Source: Paenibacillus beijingensis
GTDB taxonomy: Bacteria > Bacillota > Bacilli > Paenibacillales > Paenibacillaceae
DNA length: 64,000 nt
Assembly (NCBI RefSeq): GCF_000961095.1
Contig: NZ_CP011058.1
Coordinates: 310,001 to 374,000, forward strand
Direction of reading: 5' to 3'
The translations under genes were made by a program, and so were the position numbers. Within the stretch, counting starts at the first letter, position 1, and every line of letters begins with the position of its first letter. The notes under the pieces were generated by a model that was not told the origin of the DNA, made no database searches, and saw only the letters and a program-made list of their open reading frames with translations. Of the stretch, positions 28,420 through 36,302 are shown piece by piece.

Positions 28420-28641
28420 TACTGACACCTCCTCTTCCCACACATTAGGAATACGCCCAGATGATCAAAAAGTGACGCTATTTTTTAATATGGAAATTCG
28501 ACATATTCCTTCATTTCCCTTTTTTGTAAACCAAGTTGTGGGATTGTGCTGAAAAAATGATTTACGAGGGCCGTGTTATCGTTATCGTGGAGCGTGGAAC
28601 GCCCTCCCGGTACACCTCCTTTGTTACGCTCCTCTAACGCA

Positions 28642-28671
28642 AAAAAACACGCCAGTAATGGCGTGTTTGAA
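28642..28671 (-). terminator. Terminator after the SleB-type hydrolase gene
   Basis: Minus strand: AAACACGCCA, four bases, TGGCGTGTTTTTTT. Confidence 0.85.
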
Positions 28672-28680
28672 CGGACTTTC

Positions 28681-29667
28681 CTATCTGGCAAAACGATGAT
28701 GACCTATCGTTACCTTAACATCCAGGCTGGACCAAAACGCTCCCTTGGAAATATCGGGATTGAAGAAATAGACCGCATTCTCGACGTTATTATTCCCGTT
28801 TAAGGCATCCTTGGCGGCACGCAGAGCGGTTGCATGAGGCTTGCACTTCTCAAGAATGCCATTATGCGCTGGTGGAAACTGCTTCCCCGAATAAATCACG
28901 TCGCGAATCGAATCCGGAAATCTTGTATCCTTTACCCGATTCAAAATGACGTTCGCAACGGCGAGCTGACCCTCATACGTTTCATGTCCGGCCTCGATCA
29001 TCGTTATCTTGGCGAGCAGCATCAAGTCCTGTTCCGTGAACGGTTCTGCTTTCTTATTAAAAAACGTTGGGATAACGACCTTAAGCTTCGCTCCCGATTT
29101 GATCGTCGCCTTGGCATCCAGCCCGTTCCGCTTCAATAGTTCAGACTTGCCGGTTCCAAATTCCTTGCTGATTTCATCCAAGCCTGACTCTTCCGTTACG
29201 ACCGCTTGCGGCACCGTTATGAGTTCGACAACGTCGGAATCTGAATTAACGCTCAAGTTTGCATGGAGCAGCTCCGACAGCTGAAGCAGCGGAATATATA
29301 ACCTGCCGTCCTTAACGAATGGAGGGGCGTCCATCCAATAGCGGACTTCGTTGAAGTATACGACCGGAACGCCGTCTCCAAGAACAATATGATCATTAAA
29401 TGCCGTATGTATCATTAATTCCTGATTTTCTTTATCCCATCTAGACTGCGCTCCGAATAATCCGGCGATGAGAGCCACGGGCGCATATATTCGGCCTTCC
29501 TTTATAAAAACAGGATCGTTTATCCTCACAGTATCGCTATTTACTTTTATGGTCACATCTTTCGATGCTGCAGCTGCCCCCGCGGAGACAATGGACATCG
29601 GTCCGATACAAAGCAGAAGCAATCCCGCAACCATTGCGATAATAGTCGGCTTGAATTTTCTGATCAT
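28681..29667 (-). CDS. Secreted cell-wall hydrolase (SleB catalytic domain) with copper-amine-oxidase-like N-terminal domain
   Basis: 328 residues from ATG 29667 (GGAGG site). Signal peptide to about residue 32; copper amine oxidase N-like beta domain at about 35-150 (VNSDTVRINDPVFIKEGRIY, WDKENQELMIHT); a LysM-like stretch (about 158-198); SleB/Hydrolase_2 domain with the motif MIEAGHETYEGQLAVANVIL, VKDTRFPDSIRDVIYSGKQF and YFFNPDISKGAFW. Likely a lytic transglycosylase acting on spore cortex or peptidoglycan. A single-gene unit. Confidence 0.9.
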   Translation of the reverse strand: MIRKFKPTIIAMVAGLLLLCIGPMSIVSAGAAAASKDVTIKVNSDTVRINDPVFIKEGRIYAPVALIAGLFGAQSRWDKENQELMIHTAFNDHIVLGDGVPVVYFNEVRYWMDAPPFVKDGRLYIPLLQLSELLHANLSVNSDSDVVELITVPQAVVTEESGLDEISKEFGTGKSELLKRNGLDAKATIKSGAKLKVVIPTFFNKKAEPFTEQDLMLLAKITMIEAGHETYEGQLAVANVILNRVKDTRFPDSIRDVIYSGKQFPPAHNGILEKCKPHATALRAAKDALNGNNNVENAVYFFNPDISKGAFWSSLDVKVTIGHHRFAR

Positions 29668-30181
29668 TTGTACCTCCCAGCTTATTAAGTCTGTTAAGCA
29701 CTCAACGTTCATCTTCTCACGCAAAATTATAGCACAGCAAATTACTTGTATAGGATTAACATTTTCACAGAATTAATCAAAACTTGCATAATGGAGCGAA
29801 AAATAGCATTCCTGCGCAACCACGCGACACTGTCGATGCGTTCGTAGAAATGAACATCTGCGATCACAGACCAGCAACGTATGGCTTATGAACCGAGTCA
29901 TCGTTATTTGTACATATTGAACCTGTTCCAAGCTCTAACGAATTGTAGCGTCACTATTCGATTCCTATCGACTCGGTTGGGTTGTTATTTGATGAAATAG
30001 TGATTGTAGGATTCGTTATCGCTCAAGAAGTCTCATTATTCCTGAATTAACGGTTTTACGATTCCTTAGGCCAGTTTCATAAGTCGTTCGCTTCGTTCAC
30101 TGCTTGAAGACTCCCCCTGCCTCAAGATTGATCATGAGCCGATTCAGCCACTTCCGCGGGAGCTTCCTCTTGAACCCATGA
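29668..30181. other. Intergenic region with no recognisable gene
   Basis: About 510 bp, AT-rich, with stop codons in all frames. I see no RNA gene or complete coding sequence. It borders a coding remnant and a decayed tRNA, so it is probably degraded accessory DNA. Confidence 0.6.
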
Positions 30182-30424
30182 GGCTTCGGAAGTATCTTTC
30201 ATGCACTGAACAAGAAATCGCATCTGCTCAACATCGTACCTGCTCCGAAACTTTCGAACATTTTCGAGGAACATTTCGTAAAATGGGGACAACAAGCTGA
30301 AATGGTACAACTACACCCGAATGGAACATCGCAATTTGGAGAAACGCCAGCAATATTTATTAAAGACGGAACGTTTATTTGCAAGCCTGTAATTTCGATG
30401 TGGAGCCATTCCGTTTCGGATTGA
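30182..30424 (+). pseudogene. Coding remnant of unknown family
   Basis: An 81-codon plus-strand frame without a start codon, preceded by a stop and ended by TGA at 30422. Its sequence looks genuinely protein-like (FEEHFVKWGQQAEMVQLHPN, then QFGETPAIFIKDGTFICKPV). I do not recognise the family. Its end runs into the decayed tRNA-Ala copy, suggesting a truncated gene fused to other debris. Confidence 0.45.
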
Positions 30425-30480
30425 ACCCCTGACCTCATCGCTGCCAGCGATGCGCTTTCCCTCATTGGTGAGCTCATGCC
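30399..30480 (-). pseudogene. Decayed tRNA-Ala(GGC) copy
   Basis: 34 consecutive bases from 30423 to 30456 are identical to the anticodon arm, variable region and part of the T arm of the intact tRNA-Ala at 35031-35106, anticodon GGC included. On the minus strand the D arm is recognisable but altered, the T-stem 3' side is replaced, and TGGCTCCACA resembles the acceptor 3' strand. The cloverleaf cannot close, so it is not functional. Confidence 0.75.
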
Positions 30481-30487
30481 AGAATGA

Positions 30488-30983
30488 CTATCTCGACTTT
30501 TGGCGTAAGATTATCCAGCCTAAGGCCACATAGAAGGTATGAACCTCGATTATCAAGATTCGCTCGATTAACCCTGCTGTTCCTACATCTGTGTTCAGAT
30601 AGTCAAAAGTGGTCATAAACATATACATCAGGATCAATGTAGGTGTAAAGACCGCAAATAATAGCGCCAATCGGCGAGAGTTCGAGCAGGATGATGCAAC
30701 TCCAACGCGCAACTGCACCGAGCTCCTTCATGCTTCGGAAGATGCCTATTACGCCAACAAATATCAAGAGCCCCAGCAGTACGAAAGATGCATTCATGGC
30801 GAAAGCATTTGCTCCAACCCCAAGGCCGCTGACAGGCTCACTGACAAGCGAATAGCCGGGACGCAGAAAACCTAGGATTGTGTATGCTAGCGTAAACATA
30901 ATCGGTCCGGCGACTGCACCGAGAGCGAGCCACCGATTGATTCCCGATACGTTATAACCTCGAGTATTATCTGAAATTTTCAT
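30488..30983 (-). pseudogene. Frameshifted DUF998-type membrane protein
   Basis: The first part (30603-30983, 126 residues) has a good ribosome site (AAAGGAGG) and DUF998 features: a membrane start WLALGAVAGPIMFTLAYTIL and GVGANAFAMNASFVLLGLLI. The normal C-terminal segment (LIERILIIEVHTFYVALGWI) continues in another frame to 30488, and roughly 60-70 residues between them seem missing against the usual ~210. An internal deletion and frameshift is the simplest reading. It is 17 bp downstream of the alpha/beta hydrolase gene. Confidence 0.6.
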
Positions 30984-31000
30984 TTAATATCCCTCCTTTG

Positions 31001-31864
31001 TTATATCCCCGTCTTAAAAAATCGGAGCAATTCTTGAGCAACGCGTTCTGGCTTGCCGCCTCTGTTGGTATTTCCTGTGGCCCCGTGATTAAGTCCGGCA
31101 AATTCAATACGTTTAGCATGAGGAAGAATTTGTGTCAGGGTATCCAGAGCTATTTTGAAGTAGTTCGGACTTTTGCTTGCTCCAAGTAATAGAACCTCGG
31201 CGTCAATTGCTCTAAAACATTCATGCTTGTCTTCCAGCTCGAAAGACAAATTAAAATCATAGTGAATCGTCGGAGCCAGCTTCCTTATCGTTACATCGTC
31301 GTTCTTGGTATTCTTCTCGTCGCCTGTCATCATCATCTTCGTGAGCATTTTAAGCAACCAGCGAGGGACAGAATTAAAAACAGGCGGCCCCATTTGTCCT
31401 CCCAACATAGCTGTGACCAGCGCTGACACCAAGTCTCCGTCGGCAATCTCTTTGTCATACCGTGCCATGAAATCGCCCGATACCGACCCGTTAATGATTA
31501 AAGGAGGGTCAAAGAGAGCGGCTTTGTGAATATTAGATGAATTGAGTGCCGCTTGGAGGCAGATAAGAGCGCCTGCACTAATGCCAAATACGAAGTTAGC
31601 ACCTGTACTAGAAAGAACAGCCTTGAGGTCTTCCACATCCTTCTGGATCTTGTGGTCTTTCCTATATGGACCGCTAAGGCCGCGCCCACGACGATCGGGC
31701 AAGTAAACCGTGAAGTTGTCCGCAAGTACTTCGGCCAATTGGCTATGGCTTAGAGACGATTCCATAGTGCCGTGAACAATTAACAACCCGGGACCTTGCC
31801 CCATTTGGCGATAACCAATGGTCGTGCCGTCTTTAGAGGATACGAAGTGAGTGTCAATGTTCAA
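31001..31864 (-). CDS. Alpha/beta hydrolase
   Basis: 287 residues, with HG oxyanion motif LLIVHGTMES, nucleophile elbow FGISAGAL, and catalytic His in GLNHGATG. Substrate unknown. TTG start at 31864 with AGAGG eight bases upstream. Divergent from a MarR gene, with a palindromic operator between them, so the MarR protein probably represses it. Confidence 0.9.
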   Translation of the reverse strand: MNIDTHFVSSKDGTTIGYRQMGQGPGLLIVHGTMESSLSHSQLAEVLADNFTVYLPDRRGRGLSGPYRKDHKIQKDVEDLKAVLSSTGANFVFGISAGALICLQAALNSSNIHKAALFDPPLIINGSVSGDFMARYDKEIADGDLVSALVTAMLGGQMGPPVFNSVPRWLLKMLTKMMMTGDEKNTKNDDVTIRKLAPTIHYDFNLSFELEDKHECFRAIDAEVLLLGASKSPNYFKIALDTLTQILPHAKRIEFAGLNHGATGNTNRGGKPERVAQELLRFFKTGI

Positions 31865-31932
31865 TGAATGAACCTCTCTTCTTGAGAAATTTTTCGAATC
31901 GTACTATAATATCTTTGTTAATATCTTAATTA

Positions 31933-31953
31933 TTATCTTAATCGTTAAGATAA
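31933..31953. promoter_or_regulatory. MarR operator between divergent hydrolase and marR genes
   Basis: Perfect inverted repeat TTATCTTAA / TTAAGATAA around a three-base centre, in the 119-bp divergent intergenic region 31 bp before the MarR start. Extra half-sites (ATCTTAAT) lie just to the left. Typical form and place for a MarR dimer site. Confidence 0.8.
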
Positions 31954-31983
31954 ATTCTGTCAAGTGATAAAGGAGCGCGTTTT

Positions 31984-32454
31984 ATGAACGATTCAGAGAA
32001 GCGAAGGGATCTTATGGATCAAATGCAAAGCTTAGCCCAAACGGCTAGTACCGAAACTGCCCTTTTTCATCAGGTCGCGGCCGCAAAGCTCGGGTTAGGG
32101 ATTACTGACCTGAAGACAATTTCGGCTCTATTGCAAGAAGGCCCTATGACGGCCGGACAACTTGCTGAACGACTAAACCTCACTACCGGTGCGGTTTCAA
32201 ATGTAATCGACCGCCTGGAACAAGGAAATTTCGCAAGCCGCGTACCGGATACCAAAGACCGCCGTAAAGTGATTGTTACCATCAATCAAGATATGCTATC
32301 TACCTCTAACAATGTGTATCGTTCAATGGGGGAAGCTTTCGAAAAGTTGCTTGAAACATACTCTGTAGAGGAACTTGAGTTCTTGGTCAAGTTTTATAAT
32401 TCAACTATAGATCTGACCAAGCTGGAAATTGCTAAATTGAAAAGCCGGAGGTAA
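31984..32454 (+). CDS. MarR-family regulator
   Basis: 156 residues with a winged helix at about 50-105 (MTAGQLAERLNLTTGAVSNV and the wing DTKDRRKVIVTIN). Ribosome site AAAGGAG. Divergent from the hydrolase/DUF998 unit and likely autorepressed at the palindrome in between. The ligand is unknown. Confidence 0.92.
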   Translation: MNDSEKRRDLMDQMQSLAQTASTETALFHQVAAAKLGLGITDLKTISALLQEGPMTAGQLAERLNLTTGAVSNVIDRLEQGNFASRVPDTKDRRKVIVTINQDMLSTSNNVYRSMGEAFEKLLETYSVEELEFLVKFYNSTIDLTKLEIAKLKSRR

Positions 32455-32470
32455 AACGAAGGACAAGAAA

Positions 32471-32508
32471 AAGGTACAGCACTCATTTTTCTTGAGTGGC
32501 TGTACCTT
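32471..32508. terminator. Bidirectional terminator between convergent MarR and MFS genes
   Basis: Stem AAGGTACAGC.ACTCA / TGAGTGGCTGTACCTT with one bulge; TTTTTC follows on the minus strand. Confidence 0.8.
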
Positions 32509-32542
32509 CCTTACATCAAAGGGACTTTTTCAGTGGCCTCAC

Positions 32543-33754
32543 TCAACTCCGTCCGCGCGGACTGAACCCGGGTATTTTTTCGGTAATAAAGTAAAGTAAG
32601 GCTAAGAGCGGCATAACAACTCCAATTAGAGATGTGAAACTCCAGCCGCCATGGGCATAAGACCAACCGCCCAAAGATGAGCCAATTGCTCCGCCAATGA
32701 AGAATATGGACATGAAAAGCCCGTTCAGACGGCCCCTTGCTTCACTCCCCAACGAAAAAATCGCACGCTGTCCAAGAACAAGATTTCCCGATACGGCCAT
32801 ATCCAGCATAATAGCAGCAAGAACAAGCAGTGCAAGAGCCGTTGTTGAATTGTCTTGAAAAAGATATGTGAGCAACAAAGACAAAGCGGCAATAATCATT
32901 GCCAGTACGGTCAAAAATCCGGTCCAGCCTTTATCCGCCAGTCTTCCAGCAATCGGCGCCGCTATTGCACCTCCCACACCTGCTAAAGCAAACAATGCGA
33001 TGCCTTGCTGGGACATTCCGAAATCATCCGCCAATCGTAAAGGAACCACAGTCCAAAAAAGGCTAAAGGCCCCAAACAAACAAGCTTGATAAATGGCCCG
33101 GCGGCGCAATATAGGCGTTTGTTTTAAAAGAGTGCCTAAAGTGACGATTAATTTACCGTAGTCTATCGTAGGTAAAGGCTTACGCTTAGGGAGAATACGT
33201 GACAGCAGAACCGTCAATAAAGTAATAACAATCGCAGACAAAGCAAATACGGCTTGCCATCCCCAAATGCCGGTTATAAAGCTTGCCACCGGCCGGGCAA
33301 ACATAATTCCGAGTAAGAGTCCGCTCATCACGTTTCCTACCACGCGGCCGCTCTGCTCTTCAGACGCTAAATAGGTAGCATAGGGAACCAGTATTTGGGC
33401 TACCACCGATGCCATTCCAATAAGCAGGGACGCTGTCAGGAACAACGGCGGATTGGGGGCGAATGTTGCCGCAAGCAATGCACCTACCACAACAATCAGC
33501 GATACTACCACGAGGCGCCGATTTTCAATAATGTCACTGAGCGGTACGATGAACAGCAGCCCTACAACATAACCGATTTGAGTTAAAGTGACAATTAATC
33601 CTGCTGCTCCGGAAGAAAGACCCGTGGCGTCACTAATAGGTCCTACCAGGGTTTGAGCATAATAAAGATTGGCAACGATAAGACCGCAAGCGGACGCTAA
33701 CAGAAACATAATCCAACTTGAAATGCGTTTACCCTCGATTTGTGTCGTTTGCAT
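32543..33754 (-). CDS. MFS drug-type efflux transporter
   Basis: 403 residues, twelve predicted helices. The loop 2-3 motif PLSDIIENRRL and TLTQIGYVVGLLFIVPL are typical of MFS. ATG 33754 has AGGAGG six bases upstream; the longer frame includes non-transporter residues. Divergent from a TetR regulator with three operator copies between them, the usual arrangement of an inducible efflux pump. The last nine residues (PGFSPRGRS) are encoded by DNA resembling part of the 203-bp repeats near the tRNA-Ala, so the C-terminus may be recent. Confidence 0.92.
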   Translation of the reverse strand: MQTTQIEGKRISSWIMFLLASACGLIVANLYYAQTLVGPISDATGLSSGAAGLIVTLTQIGYVVGLLFIVPLSDIIENRRLVVVSLIVVVGALLAATFAPNPPLFLTASLLIGMASVVAQILVPYATYLASEEQSGRVVGNVMSGLLLGIMFARPVASFITGIWGWQAVFALSAIVITLLTVLLSRILPKRKPLPTIDYGKLIVTLGTLLKQTPILRRRAIYQACLFGAFSLFWTVVPLRLADDFGMSQQGIALFALAGVGGAIAAPIAGRLADKGWTGFLTVLAMIIAALSLLLTYLFQDNSTTALALLVLAAIMLDMAVSGNLVLGQRAIFSLGSEARGRLNGLFMSIFFIGGAIGSSLGGWSYAHGGWSFTSLIGVVMPLLALLYFITEKIPGFSPRGRS

Positions 33755-33831
33755 TGCAATCCTCCTCATTTTCATTTCTGAGTGTGCGGCAGGGCTAACA
33801 ATGTTCAGCAGCACCGCCACAAAATAAATAA

Positions 33832-33945
33832 TGAACGTTTAGTTTAGTAATTCATGTTTAAATAATATACTGAACGTACGGTTTTGTAAATAGCTGAATT
33901 TACTTTTTCTTTTATTGGATGTTCAGTATAATGAACGTATAGTTT
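33832..33945. promoter_or_regulatory. Three TetR operator copies and MFS promoter
   Basis: TGAACGTTTAGTTT (33832), TGAACGTACGGTTT (33871) and TGAACGTATAGTTT (33932) are variants of one imperfectly palindromic motif. For the MFS gene, TTTACA (33885-33890), 17-bp spacer and TATTAT (33862-33867) make a promoter whose spacer is exactly the second site. A TATAAT (33927-33932) for the TetR gene abuts the third site. Confidence 0.75.
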
Positions 33946-33966
33946 TTATTGAAGGGGAAGATTCAT

Positions 33967-34545
33967 GTGAATGTCAAAAGAGGGCGTCCACGTAATGTTG
34001 AAACGCAAAAGTCCATCCTTTCTGCTTCATATGATTTGTTGTTGGAAAATGGCTTTGGAACGGTCACTGTAGAAAAAATTGCTGAGCGCGCAGGAGTTAG
34101 TAAAGCCACCATTTATAAATGGTGGCCCAACAAGGCTGCTGTCGTTATCGATGGCTTCCTCTCTGCTTCCGCAGCAAGACTGCCTGTCCCCGACACGGGC
34201 TCAGTATTTAATGATATACAGATTCATGCCACTAATTTAGCTCGCTTCTTGACGAGTCGGGAAGGTAAAATCATAACGGAGCTTATTGGTGAAGGGCAAT
34301 TTGATGCAGGACTGGCAGAGGCATACCGGACCAGATATTTCCATCCTCGCCGGCTTGAGGCTAGGAATCTTATCGAACGAGGGGTTCAGCGCGGAGAATT
34401 GAAGGAAAATCTCGATATCGAATTAAGCATTGACCTCATTTACGGGCCGATTTTCTACCGATTGCTAGTACTAGGTGAACATTTAGATGACGTTTATGTC
34501 AAAAATTTAGTGACCTATTCATTTTCAGGAATTCGTTCAGATTGA
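33967..34545 (+). CDS. TetR-family regulator of the MFS pump
   Basis: 192 residues from GTG 33967 (AAGGGG nine bases upstream); TTG 33949 is an alternative start. TetR HTH at about 32-55 (AERAGVSKATIYKWWPNKAA) and the KWW motif of the AcrR-like subgroup. Divergent from the MFS transporter and probably represses it and itself at the three sites in between. Confidence 0.9.
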   Translation: MNVKRGRPRNVETQKSILSASYDLLLENGFGTVTVEKIAERAGVSKATIYKWWPNKAAVVIDGFLSASAARLPVPDTGSVFNDIQIHATNLARFLTSREGKIITELIGEGQFDAGLAEAYRTRYFHPRRLEARNLIERGVQRGELKENLDIELSIDLIYGPIFYRLLVLGEHLDDVYVKNLVTYSFSGIRSD

Positions 34546-34572
34546 ATTTACGATCGCCCCCTTTAAGGGACT

Positions 34573-34631
34573 CCACCAAACACAAAAAAACCGCTTCCTA
34601 TTGAAGTGGTTAAAGTTTATTGTTTGGTGGA
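34573..34631 (-). terminator. Nested inverted repeat with terminator stem
   Basis: Outer arms CTCCACCAAACA / TGTTTGGTGGAG; inside, on the minus strand, ACCACTTC and GGAAGCGGTTTTTTT form a terminator. It is the last of three serial hairpins downstream of tRNA-Ala. Confidence 0.7.
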
Positions 34632-35030
34632 GCCAAGGGGGATGTCCGAATCCTGATCATAGGCTGACGAAGCTTACTCAATGAGGACTTTTAGCGGTAG
34701 ATTCAGACGCCGTGCTCCTCCGTATTCACTCCGTCCGCGCGGTCGAACCCGGGTTCGTCCCCTTGGCAAGCTCCACCATACATAAGAAAAACCACGTTTA
34801 TTTCAACGTGGTTTGATTACTTATGTATGGTGGAGCCAAGGGGGATGTCCGAATCCTGATCATAGGCTGACGAAGCTTACTCAATGAGGACTTTTAGCGG
34901 TAGATTCAGACGCCGTGCTCCTCCGTATTCACTCCGTCCGCGCGGTCGAACCCGGGTTCGTCCCCTTGGCAAGCTCCACCATACATAAGAAAAACCACGT
35001 TTATTTCAACGTGGTTTGATTACTTATGTA
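34625..35030. repeat. Two identical 203-bp tandem repeats abutting tRNA-Ala
   Basis: Units 34625-34827 and 34828-35030 are identical by eye. Each begins with the 19 bases TGGTGGAGCCAAGGGGGAT that also form the 3' end of the tRNA-Ala at 35031, so the period continues into the tRNA. Each unit holds the palindrome CGAACCCGGGTTCG, an inverted near-copy of the tRNA tail (CCCCTTGGCAAGCTCCACCA) and a terminator palindrome (CTCCACCATACATAAG / CTTATGTATGGTGGAG around AACCACGTT / AACGTGGTT). No open gene. Confidence 0.9.
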
Positions 35031-35106
35031 TGGTGGAGCCAAGGGGGATCGAACCCCTGACCTCATCGCTGCCAGCGATGCGCTCTCCCAGCTGAGCTAT
35101 GGCCCC
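35031..35106 (-). tRNA. tRNA-Ala(GGC)
   Basis: 76 bases with CCA encoded. Acceptor GGGGCCA / TGGCTCC, D stem GCTC/GAGC, anticodon stem CATCG/CGATG around CTGGCAG (anticodon GGC), T arm AGGGGTTCGATCCCCCT. All stems pair. The transcript runs into the terminator palindrome of the adjoining 203-bp repeat. Confidence 0.98.
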
Positions 35107-35184
35107 GATCTGACGACAGGATTTATAATATCACAAGGCCGGCAGAGGAGTCAATCTTTTTTCTAGTTTTTTTTCAGCTCCTAT

Positions 35185-35664
35185 CTACTCTTGTTGTTCC
35201 TCATTCATCGGAGGTCTGGAGAGCAGACTCGTAAGCTCTTTCATGAACATGTCGATGTCCTTGAACTGGCGGTAAACGGAGGCAAAGCGGACATAAGCCA
35301 CCTCGTCCACCGGGTACAGCTGGGCCATGACCAGCTCGCCGATTTCGCGGCTTTCCACTTCTGCCTTTGCTGTCGTCCGCAGCTCCTTTTCCGCTTCGGA
35401 TACGATCACTTCCAGCCTCTCCACCGAGACGGGACGCTTCTCGCAAGCGCGGATCAATCCCCGCAATATTTTGTCGCGGCTGAATTCTTCGCGGCTGCCG
35501 TCTTTCTTGATGACGATCAGCGGCGTTTCCTCCACCATCTCGAACGTCGTAAAACGTCGGCTGCACTGCTCGCATTCGCGGCGGCGGCGGATCGATTTAT
35601 TTTCGTTCGCGGGACGGGAATCCAGCACCTTGGTGCCGGCATAATCGCAATAAGGACATTTCAC
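35185..35664 (-). CDS. nrdR: Transcriptional repressor NrdR
   Basis: Represses ribonucleotide reductase genes in response to ATP/dATP. 159 residues, normal length. N-terminal zinc ribbon with Cys3, Cys6, Cys31, Cys34; ATP-cone from about 48 (LIVIKKDGSREEFSRDKILR). GTG start at 35664 with AAAGGAGG ten bases upstream. Lies close to coaE and polA as in other Bacillales. Confidence 0.97.
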   Translation of the reverse strand: MKCPYCDYAGTKVLDSRPANENKSIRRRRECEQCSRRFTTFEMVEETPLIVIKKDGSREEFSRDKILRGLIRACEKRPVSVERLEVIVSEAEKELRTTAKAEVESREIGELVMAQLYPVDEVAYVRFASVYRQFKDIDMFMKELTSLLSRPPMNEEQQE

Positions 35665-35742
35665 GCCTTTGCATCCTCCTTTCTAGTTTCAATTCTTCAT
35701 GGCATCGCATTGCATCTCGGATATATTTACCACGAAAACTGC

Positions 35743-35772
35743 GTATGAAGTTTTAATTGTCGCCGCATAATA
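35743..35772 (+). promoter_or_regulatory. Sigma-G-like promoter of the SASP gene
   Basis: GTATG (35743-35747), 18-bp spacer, CATAATA (35766-35772). This fits the sigma-G consensus GHATR-N17/18-CATWHTA, as expected for a SASP gene expressed in the forespore. Confidence 0.65.
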
Positions 35773-35802
35773 CAGTTACCAAAGTGAAGGAGGTGAATCA
35801 CA

Positions 35803-36021
35803 ATGAGTCAGAATCGCAGCAGCAACCAACTGGTCGTACCGCAAGCCAATGCGGCGCTGGACCAAATGAAGTTTGAAGTTGCACAAGAACTGGGTATCTC
35901 GATCCCACAAGACGGATACTACGGTAATATGGCTACCAAAGACGCAGGCTCCCTCGGGGGGTTCATTACGCGCCGTCTGGTGCAAATCGCTGAGCAATCT
36001 CTTGCCGGCCAATTCAAATAA
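35803..36021 (+). CDS. Small acid-soluble spore protein, alpha/beta type
   Basis: Binds and protects DNA in the spore core. 72 residues, normal for the family. Contains the two conserved blocks: ALDQMKFEVAQELGI, which includes the germination protease cleavage site (KFEVAQE), and GNMATKDAGSLGGFITRRLV. Excellent AAGGAGG site. A monocistronic unit with its own promoter and terminator. Confidence 0.97.
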   Translation: MSQNRSSNQLVVPQANAALDQMKFEVAQELGISIPQDGYYGNMATKDAGSLGGFITRRLVQIAEQSLAGQFK

Positions 36022-36034
36022 TCGGGCTTAATAC

Positions 36035-36082
36035 CGGGCTGGACAGCCTCTCCGAAGCGGGAGGCTGTTCCGGCTTTATTAT
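36035..36082 (+). terminator. Terminator after the SASP gene
   Basis: GCTGGACAGCCTC / GAGGCTGTTCCGGC stem followed by TTTATTATT. Confidence 0.8.
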
Positions 36083-36186
36083 TCCATAAGCATATCAAAT
36101 GCACCGCAGCGCCTGCTTTATAAGAAAACCTCTATCGAGGCCTCTCAGGGTTGAGCGACCGCGTTTAAAGGTTGGTTTTATCGCCA

Positions 36187-36232
36187 AGATAGAAATTGAT
36201 TTTCGCAACTGCGAAATTTATAAATTCTATCT
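36187..36232. repeat. Nested inverted repeat
   Basis: Outer arms AGATAGAA / TTCTATCT and inner TTTCGC / GCGAAA with a four-base loop, in the gap between the SASP and transglycosylase genes. No long T-run adjoins, so a terminator role is uncertain. Confidence 0.5.
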
Positions 36233-36302
36233 GTGGTAAAAAAACATGCCGTTTGGAAAGCTTCCTTCATCGCCTTCAAACTTAGCCAATGTGCTGCAGC
36301 GG

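Noticed and set aside
30199..30477. Minus-strand 92-codon frame and a second one at 30122-30310
   Set aside because: They oppose a more protein-like plus-strand remnant and run across the decayed tRNA; no ribosome site.
34625..35030. CRISPR array interpretation of the tandem repeats
   Set aside because: Units are 203 bp, fully identical, with no short-repeat/unique-spacer alternation and no cas genes.
30399..35106. Complete integrative element or prophage
   Set aside because: No integrase, relaxase, replication or phage structural gene is present; only an island-like scar can be supported.
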